DNA of 64,000 bases from Simmondsia chinensis (taxonomy: Eukaryota; Streptophyta; Magnoliopsida; Caryophyllales; Simmondsiaceae), in the NCBI GenBank assembly GCA_018398585.1, contig JAGTTD010000015.1, forward strand, positions 28,973,478-29,037,477. Reading direction: 5' to 3'. Shown piece after piece: positions 56,561-64,000 of this stretch. The notes under the pieces are model-generated. The model was not told the DNA's origin. It worked only from the letters and a program-made list of their open reading frames with translations, and made no database searches. Every line of letters begins with the position of its first letter. Positions within the stretch are counted from its first letter, which is position 1. A program made the translations under genes and the position numbers.

Positions 56561-56984
56561 ATAGAGTGGCGCGAATCTGACCTTCCCGCGATGCCGTTGA
56601 TTTTTTGATCGGACGGCTGTGGTTTGTTGGCATTCGTGGGCTGGCACACACCTGATTGCCGCCCGTGGCAATGGCGGTCTTTAAAATGGGCTTTAGGCCC
56701 GTTTAGATTGGGCCTTGTTGGGCCACTAGTATGTATGTATATCTTATCTGTTAGTAGTTACAAAAATTTCGAGTTATCTGTTTTAGTTTTGTTTAAATTA
56801 GTTAGGTTTTTTTTATTGAAAACTACTTAAATTTCAGATGCGATATTTAAATAATTATTTATATTTTTTTTAATTTTTTAATATCACACTTAAATTTTTA
56901 AAAAATTTTCAATATCATACCTTAATGTTATGCTATTAATATCCGTTAATTATAAGGATAACAATATTAAAAAGACATCTTGAA

Positions 56985-57570
56985 TATATTGATGGCAATA
57001 GGGCAATACAGATACAAGTGAGGCGGATGACGGGTGCTGTTCCGGTATAAATTACAATGCTCACCACGAGTGTGGGCCGGATGCCATTATGATGTCGTAC
57101 CTGCCCCGCCCGTGGGCCCTCTTGCCATATATAAATAATATAACATATAATATAATTATAATAGTACCTTATAAAATTACAAACATATTTCTTAAAATAA
57201 AATGTATTATAACATGTTGAAAAAAACAACTATAATAATACAATAGTACATTATAAAATTATAAATATATTTTATAAAATTAAATGTATTATAATTTATT
57301 AAAAAAATACAATTATAATAGTATAAATATAAAATACAACCATAAAATAAACTATAATTCCCAAACAGGCACTAAATATTAGGGCAAAAGCCCCCAATGG
57401 TCCCGGCCTAGGCCCACCCAAACTAGGCCTGAGTTTTGGCCTGGGCCTGGGCCTCCTTTTTTTTGAGGGGGCCCGGCCCACTATAGTAGAAGGCCGCGAA
57501 TGGGCCAGGTTGGGTTCCGAACAGACCCGGCCCGTTGGTCACCTTTACCAATTGCCATCCCTGCTTGAAA
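56985..57570. mobile_element. Degenerate hAT-like MITE, GATGGCAAT type
   Basis: 'tgatggcaatagggcaatac' at 56990 and 'taccaattgccatccctg' at 57545 are inverted ends, like those of 19016-19547. GC-rich arms ('cctgccccgcccgtgggccc', 'gggcccggcccactatag') enclose an AT-rich centre. The target duplication was not resolved. Confidence 0.55.
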
Positions 57571-57624
57571 ATGCTGGAATTGGGGTTTGGACTATGAAGG
57601 GATTTAGGTGTTATGTAATCTTTG

Positions 57625-57856
57625 TTAAAGGGAAGGAACATACCCAATGCCTCAAGTGCTCCCGCCTACGCATGGTCTAAGGGGCGGATGTACGCAGCCT
57701 TCCCCCTTCAGGGTGTTAACTTGAAGAGAGGCTATTTCCCAGTGCCCCCAGCCTAAGGGTGAGGACTTCTCAGGAGGTCACCCATCCTGGCACTACTCTC
57801 GCCCAAGCACGCTTAACTTCGGAGTTCTAATGGGATCCGGTGACGGCATGTGCTAG
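57625..57856 (-). mobile_element. 5S rRNA-derived SINE with 10-bp target duplication
   Basis: 'gtaatctttg' flanks it (57615-57624 and 57857-57866). The minus-strand head keeps 'caccggatcccattagaact', 'cgaagttaagcgtgcttggg', 'cgagagtagtgccaggatgg' and 'gtgacctcctgagaagtcct', the best-preserved 5S promoter in the window. The 3' half ends 'cattgggtatgttcc'. Confidence 0.93.
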
Positions 57857-58139
57857 GTAATCTTTGCGTGACTATTAATTTTCAAGAATTTTAAGAAGAA
57901 AATTAGGTGAATACTTTAAAAATAAACATCGTTTTAATGAATTGATATTTTTATACAATAAATCTTTTACAAAAGGATAAAAAATTGCCAATAAATTGTG
58001 TGTCTCAGAGGAGGATGGATATTCACATGGGGGCACTCAGCTTTAGGGGTCAAAATGGGTGGGTGGGCCCAATTGACCCCTCTTTTACCATTGCTTTCCC
58101 TTTAACGAGCATCCCTTTGATCCAACTTAAGCTCGATAA

Positions 58140-58398
58140 TTGTTAAATTTTACTTAATCTCTAGGGTCGACCTGTGAAATTAGCATATATGATATCTGCA
58201 TACAAGTTCAAATGAAGTTTGATTAGGATGTAAGACGATTAGCTTTGGGTGTTGTATTACTTTTGGAGATGCTATGGAAGTCTTGGGCGTGTATGTGAGG
58301 GTAGGATTGAGAAGTTCTTCATGAGGCTGTTATCGACTTGGTTTCTTTCACCAGTTATCTCTCTAAAGGTACCTATGTGGGTTTGATTAGGTAATCGG
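58140..58398 (+). other. Left part of a LINE-like tail interrupted by the solo LTR
   Basis: GT-rich non-coding DNA without a usable ORF is contiguous in type with 59116-59493 across the LTR insertion. Assignment rests on composition and the 3' end at 59493, so it is tentative. Confidence 0.3.
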
Positions 58399-59115
58399 TG
58401 TTGATGTATTTTCAAAATATATGTTGTATAATACGTATATATAAGTTAAATGTTGTTTATGTATGTATAAGATGTATTTGAGATTGTCCCGATACTTGTT
58501 TGAATGTTTAGAGCATGTTGGGGGTGTGTGTCGACACATGGGCCATGTGTGTCAACACACAATCCTACAGAACGATGGGGAGACAGCTGTGTGTCGACAC
58601 ACACGCCCCTTACAGAAGCGTACGGAGGAAATCTGTGTGTCGGCACATAGAAAATGTGTGTCGACACACATATTTACAGTAAGCCCATGTGTCGACACAC
58701 AACTTCGACACACAGGTCGGTTTTGACTGTTTGTCTGCGCGGTTTCTTCCCGGTTCTTTTATACATTTGTGGCTCTTTGTTAGGGACGTATTTTTACATA
58801 CAATGCATATAAATATCTCCACACTTTTGATGGCTAATCATTATGAATCAAAAACACAAGGGAAATCAAGAGTGAAAAATCTTTACATTCAAAGTGTTCT
58901 TGTGTTCTTGTTGTTGTATATTTGAACTAAACTCCAATCTCTCAACATCTCAATCTTTCTCTCTTTACACATTCTCACTTCATTTTTGGTTGTTGTTGTA
59001 TCCCTGAGGATATTTCGTAAAGCGAAATAAACTTTAAGGAAAGTGAGTACACGGACTCAATACCTGAGATCTTTCGACTACCCGGTTGCAAGTATTTTGA
59101 CATTTTGTTCTAACA
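58399..59115 (+). mobile_element. Solo LTR with 5-bp target duplication
   Basis: The 717-bp unit begins 'tgttgatgtattttc' and ends 'ttgttctaaca', with inverted TGTT/AACA ends. 'atcgg' flanks it at 58394-58398 and 59116-59120. A TATA-like 'catataaatatctcc' lies at about 58808 and a CT-rich stretch follows. No primer-binding site or internal sequence is adjacent, so this is a solo LTR left by recombination. Confidence 0.82.
58522..58716. repeat. Array of TGTGTGTCGACACACA palindromes in the LTR
   Basis: Six to seven copies of a 14-16 nt perfect or near-perfect palindrome centred on gtcgac occur at 58524, 58546, 58587, 58634, 58655, 58687 and (half) 58704. They sit upstream of the LTR TATA box, that is in U3. 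Confidence 0.92.
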
Positions 59116-59493
59116 ATCGGGGGGCTGCAAGTATTGGGTGTGCTCTTAGTGATCAACTTGGAAATTCACAATGTGTTTTTCTTTGCTTATTGGTGTGTTT
59201 GTGTTTGATCGAGCGCTTAAGTGAGACATTTCTCTGGCTTATAGTTGTTGGGTGAGGTACTTGATTGTGGGACGCTTGTCTAATTCTGGAGTCGTATGGC
59301 CGTGATGCGTTAAATTGGTGTTTTGGTGGTGTTGAGAGTCCTTGGAGTATGTCTTGGGGTGGGGTGGGGTGGGGTGGGTCGGGTTCGGGTGCTTTGTGTG
59401 AGGTGATTGTTTGGTGTGTATCGCTTCATGCTTTTTTGTGATGTATGATCCTTTTTATGCAATAAAAATTCCAATTATCGGAAAAAAAAAAAA
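59116..59493 (+). mobile_element. LINE 3' tail
   Basis: GT-rich sequence ends 'caattatcggaaaaaaaaaa', like the end of the other LINE tails. A G-rich tandem run lies at 59356-59389. No coding domain is recognisable. Confidence 0.45.
59356..59389 (+). other. G-rich run able to form a G-quadruplex
   Basis: Four 'ggggt' units are followed by 'gggtcgggttcggg': seven G-runs of three or four spaced by one to two bases. It meets the usual intramolecular quadruplex rule. Confidence 0.7.
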
Positions 59494-59599
59494 GTTCAAA
59501 CGGAGTTTCATCCTAAAACTCATTGGTGTCAAGTGGAATAACCTATTAGGTTTATATATTGTGATTTCGTTTCTTTCACCACTTGAAGGTGGGGTTCGA

Positions 59600-60360
59600 T
59601 AAGACTCACATGTGGAGTTGTCAACAATAATGTTTGATAAGCTCAAGGTCGAGCAAAGTCTTTATTCAGCTTTCGAACGCTTGTTTCAACTCAATTTTGT
59701 GATACAAGTTGAGTCACGAGCTTGTTATCGAGTTGAGCTTAGTGAGCTAAGTTATTCGAGTTATTATCAAGTCATCATTGATCCATTATTGAGTTAACAT
59801 TAAGCTACTGACAAGTTCTTAGTGAGTCATTAACAAGCCTTAGCAAGCTCGTTTAACGAGTCGCGCACCCTCAAATTCAAACTCGAATTGTTAAACTTAT
59901 TGACCCAGCTCGCACTCGGGTCACTCAGTAAGCATGAGCAAGTCCCTATAGATTACAAACATGAGTAGTCTATCAAATGTTTGGCTCGTTAATTTACACA
60001 CTTATTTATATAATTTGGGTATCTAATGACAATAAATTATTAACTTGTAAAAAGTAACTTTATGATATAAAAATAGAGCTCCTATTGATTCAATGGAAAA
60101 TATTTTCCTCGTATAAAACTACTTTTCTTTACAAAATATTTCAAACTAAAATATTTTGTCTTTCGATTTAAAAGAAAGGGTATCATTGCATAAATTTATA
60201 TAAGGTTCACGCTTGGTCAAGTTGAGGTTAAAGTGAAACATATAACATAAAAATACGATAGAAAATGTTTTTCCCTCCATAAAAGAAAATATTTCCCACA
60301 TTCATTAAAGGGAAGTCAGTTTTCCCTCAACAGACATTTTTCGTATTTATAATTGTTGCC
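59600..60360. other. Degenerate MITE remnants
   Basis: 59620-60010 has 'gttcgag/ctcgaac'-type core text and ends 'ggctcgttaatttacacact', a decayed TAGGGGTGT element in reverse. 60075-60350 resembles the AGGCTCC family interior. There is no gene. Confidence 0.4.
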
Positions 60361-60393
60361 ATAAAGCTGTGCAAAGAATCAACAAACTCAAAC

Positions 60394-61081
60394 TAGGGGT
60401 GTAATCGAGTTGAGTCGAGCGAAGTATCTCAGTACTGGACTTGAACTCGATTAATTACTCGGGTACTTGAATTCGTACTTGAACTCAATCCGAGTAGTAA
60501 ATTTTGCTCGAACTCGATTAACTATTTGAGTACTCGACTCGACTCGAGTACTCGGTTATCGTGCTTATGAACGTTTAACAAATTAGCTCTATTATAATAT
60601 TATTCCATACACTCGGACATTAGTTATGCTCAATTTGGATACTCAACTATTGCCCACTCTATATTTTAACATATACAATCATAAATCACCAATATATTAA
60701 TATCAACTATGCATCAAAACCTAAGTTTTATAATTTATAAGCAAACCAAATACAAGTTCTTTAACTCCACCACAAATATAACATGTCATCTTTTACAAGG
60801 AATTCAATCTTCCGTTTTTCATTCTACTATTAATGCCACAAGCCATCCATTTCAAAAGATAATAACACACAAGAACTACTTCATACGAGTCCAGTATCAA
60901 TTCGAGTATCGAGTCGAATATTTAATCGAGTATCAAGCCGAGTAGTTCACTACTCGACTCATACTCGTTTACTAATCGAGTATCTTTTGATACTCAAACT
61001 CGGTTAATTCGAGTTCGAGTCGAGTTTTATTCGAGCTACTTACGAGCTACTCGCGAGCGGCTCGGATCATTTACACCCCTA
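60394..61081. mobile_element. hAT-like MITE, TAGGGGTGT type
   Basis: The ends 'taggggtgtaatcgagttga' and 'ggatcatttacacccctа' are inverted. Flanks 'actcaaac' and 'actgaaat' match at 6 of 8. The arms are full of 'actcgagtactcg' and 'cgagtcgagt' repeats. There is no ORF of interest. Confidence 0.75.
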
Positions 61082-61084
61082 ACT

Positions 61085-62735
61085 GAAATGAGAAATGTTT
61101 TGCATCAAAACAAACAGAGCTAGATACATGAATCGAGTACATATAGCAATTTTTCTTTAATATTATATATATAAGAGTTTGAGCTTTTTGGAATGTATAG
61201 TGGTTTGTAGGGAGGGCCAAAGTGCTTGTATAGTACAACTTTAGCTTAAGATGAAACCAAATTTTGCATTTCATATGGGGGCCCCTTTGGACTAAGGCAA
61301 ACAAAGTGTCCTACCTTGTAGGGTACTATACTTGGTGTAGGGTTGCTCGTCATTGATTTTTTTAAATTGATAATTAACAGGAGAAGATCCTCGTAAGTAC
61401 AGAAAAAAGCCTACCGTAAGTACGAGAGCCAAAAAGAAATAGTGAAAGCAAAAAAGAAAAGAAAATTAAAAGTAAATCCTGACTAGATGCGCATCATTGT
61501 CAGAGCTAGATTAAAGGGTCCTAACTTTCTCTACATTTACTAATGATGCCAGGATAATTAAGGGTCATTATATGCAGTGAATCTTGATCTGAGTCTGATT
61601 CTGGGATTAGTGTACTTGGAAACAATGATGTTTGCATCTTCTTGGTTGCTTTCCATTGTTTTTCATCAGTGAATCTCAACATGCCCACCTCATACCTTAT
61701 ATTTAAATTATTTTAATATTGAAAGTGGGAGCTGTTGAGATTCGAATTCATAACATTTTGGTCAACAAGGCTATGATACTATGTCAAAAACTAACTTTTC
61801 CAAAAACTTAAGCTGATAGGTGGAGGCCCAAAAAAAATTTTATACTCTGATAGGATTACACATAAGACTTGTAAAATATAAGAGAAAGAAAAGAAACGTT
61901 CACATAAAGTCCAATGGGTTGCTTTATTAATATCAATTGGTTTTAATATGAACCTTACTTAGATTTATATGTTGATCTCACTTTGGGTCAAACCTAAAAG
62001 ACCCCGTGAAATCAAAAACAATCCATGACCCAAATGTGCTTTAGTAAATAGGTTAACCCGCCATACAAGAGCCATGGCTTGAACCGGGTTGAGTCGCGGT
62101 TTAACCTGACCAATGGGCCACCTCCGAGGGCATATATGACTTAATACGTTCAACATTACATAAACCCCAGACATCCTTTCGCATTGAAGTGGGTATGGTT
62201 TTTAAAATCCCGATTTGAATCTTTTTATCTTACGATTTCGCAATTGCCGACTGATTTATATCTTACTTAGAATCTTAAATTTTTACAATCTTACGATTCA
62301 TTGATATTACATGAAACTAACGGATAGAATCATAATACGATTTTATGATTCTATCAATCCAACCTCGATTTTACCAATATATACAAATAAAAAGTTAAAT
62401 GTAAAAAAAAAAAAAAAAAGTATATATTGTAAACGAAACTACTTTATTAGTTTGAAGTAAAAGAAAGTTAATTAAGTGTTATATATTTTCAACAAACTTA
62501 TATGAAGTTTAGTTTTATGTTTTAACCTTAATATAATGTTCCATTAGCAATATCCATTTTAAAAACTCTCATGATTATTATAAAATGACTCATATATGTT
62601 ACATGATAATATTTTTATCACATTCGATTACATTTCGTATGTATATCCACATAAGTAAAAGTCTTATTAAGAATGTTTTAAATTATATAACTAATATTAA
62701 CACAAAAAATAATTATAATATACATTTAGTAGAAT
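61085..62735. other. Non-genic DNA with dispersed repeats
   Basis: 61690-61850 carries the B-box repeat ('tgttgagattcgaattcata', 'gatactatgtcaaaaa'). 61905-62010 carries the 'gggttgctttattaatatca' variant of the other dispersed repeat. 62170-62735 is AT-rich with 'cgattttatgattctatcaa' inverted text. No gene is supported. Confidence 0.4.
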
Positions 62736-62743
62736 CTTATGAT

Positions 62744-63028
62744 TAGGAGTGGAAAAAAACCGGTCAAAGACCGGACCGGACCTACCACATATCGGTCCGG
62801 TCTTCGGTTCTAGTATATGGGCTTAATCGGTCTTCGGTCCCGTCCGGTCCAAGACCGAAAAACCCGAAGACCGATCAACATCAATTACATATTAAATATT
62901 TTGGATAAATAATTTTAACATATAATTAATATATAATATATGTATCTAAAAATATTAAATCTTATAAAATTAAATATTTATTTTTTTACTATTTAATAAT
63001 TATATAAATATCCCGTATAACTAACCTT

Positions 63029-63098
<70 letters not shown>

Positions 63099-63336
63099 GT
63101 AAATTATACTATTATCTTTATTTCTAATTTTTAACCTTTGCATGGAAACACTTTTCTTGTTATAATTGCAATTGTTAGATAGAAATCGGTTCAAATCGGT
63201 CTGATCCGCTCCGGTCCGGACTGGTTTATAACCGGTCTTGGACAAGACCGACCCAATTTTAATTGATTCGGTCCTCGATCTCACAATTTGACGTACTTCA
63301 GTTTTCGATCCGATCCTGGATTGATGTGCACCCTTA
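62744..63336. mobile_element. hAT-like MITE, 'ACCGGTC' core, with (TA)n
   Basis: Flanks 'cttatgat' (62736-62743) and 'ctcatgat' (63337-63344) differ at one of 8 positions. The ends are 'taggagtggaaaaaaacc' and 'gatgtgcacccttа'. The arms have repeated 'ggtccggtc' and 'aagaccg' text. A (TA)n run fills 63032-63095. Confidence 0.75.
63032..63095 (+). repeat. (TA)n microsatellite
   Basis: Thirty-two TA units lie in the centre of the 62744-63336 MITE. Confidence 0.95.
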
Positions 63337-63728
63337 CTCATGATTTTCAATTCGATTCTACAATTTTAATCATAAAAGTCTCTATCGATTCTGTATAGAA
63401 TTCCGTTTTTAGTAACCTTGGAAGTGGGAGAACTTAGAGGAAGGACGTACACGTGTCAGTAAAAAATCCATAAGAAATGGGTGACAGCAAATGGTAACGG
63501 CGACGGACACGTCTCATCATACACAAAATATATTCTCTCGTACCAACTTATTATTAATTGGTTGACCAACCCCGTGACATTTTTGGTCTATTTATTTAAG
63601 TTTCCATTCATACATTTAGATAAGATAATCTTATACACCCCACCATTAATGCTTTCAAAGTTTCGGGCTCCGTGGCAAAATGTTCGGGAAATTTTGAGGA
63701 TGAAAGACACCGAAAGAAGTATTACGTT

Positions 63729-64000
63729 TAGGGTGTGTTTAGTTTAACTCTTAATTAGATCTGTCCATTTAAGATTTATATCTTTTTACAGTGAAGTGTT
63801 TAGTTGTGCAGTACAAAAAGATATTTTTTACAAAATAAAGCATTTCAATACAAGTTAAAAAAGTAACTTACCTACTATAATAACAAATATGACTTAATAA
63901 TATAAATTATCTAATTATAATAGATACAAGAGAATCATAATTATAGTTTGTTATGGTAGTGGAAAGTGGTGAGTGTAGCGACCCATGACAATAAAAGGTG
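63729..64000 (+). mobile_element. hAT-like MITE, 'TAGGGTGYGTTT' family, second copy, cut by window edge
   Basis: Starting 'tagggtgtgtttagtttaac', it follows the 15672-16255 element almost throughout ('gatctgtccatttaagat', 'tacaaaataaagcatttcaa', 'gtggtgagtgtagcgaccca'). The right half lies outside the window. Confidence 0.8.

Noticed and set aside
58522..58716. CRISPR-like array of palindromic repeats with spacers
   Set aside because: This is a plant LTR; spacing is irregular, the palindromes are only 14-16 nt, and CRISPR arrays do not occur in plant nuclear genomes.

Overview
This is a nuclear genome window from a flowering plant, most likely a woody eudicot with repeat-rich DNA. The evidence is split genes with short GT-AG-bounded exons, plant-type protein families, an AT-rich background and a dense load of plant SINEs, MITEs, LINE remnants and LTR pieces. 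I cannot name the species from the sequence.

Three real genes are visible, all on the minus strand. (1) At 1-3065 lies the 5' part of a CVP2/CVL1-type inositol polyphosphate 5-phosphatase: five exons, about 328 residues, and the catalytic C-terminus lies beyond the left edge. (2) At 32606-39388 lies a complete six-exon Raf-like protein kinase of 400 residues, resembling Arabidopsis CBC1/CBC2, with at least one 5'-UTR intron inferred upstream. (3) At 45016-56455 lies a complete 16-exon SSRP1, the HMG-box subunit of the FACT histone chaperone, 639 residues. Every exon junction of the three genes was joined by reading frame, and each phase closes. The genes share an orientation but no evident pathway: phosphoinositide turnover, kinase signalling and chromatin transcription.

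The 29 kb between the phosphatase and the kinase (about 3.1-32.6 kb) has no recognisable host gene. It holds transposon-derived DNA: several 5S rRNA-derived SINEs and relatives that share their 3' half; hAT-type MITEs with 8-bp target duplications; foldback MITEs; an 844-bp Mutator-like element with about 100-bp terminal inverted repeats and an array of CpG palindromes; two LINE copies in which the ORF1 end runs directly into the 3' tail; RNase H remnants of other LINEs; and an LTR with a primer-binding site. The kinase and SSRP1 introns hold the same families. SSRP1 spans 11.4 kb for 1.9 kb of coding sequence. The right flank (56.5-64 kb) has more MITEs, one 5S-SINE with a target duplication, and a solo LTR with a palindrome array inserted into LINE-like sequence.

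The most notable observation is the 5S rRNA-headed SINE family. Its best copy (29617-29858) has a perfect 17-bp target duplication, a whole 5S-like head that keeps the internal promoter blocks, and a 3' half shared with copies that carry a different head. Second is the CpG-palindrome Mutator-like element. All repeat identities come from reading the sequence; no database search was possible.
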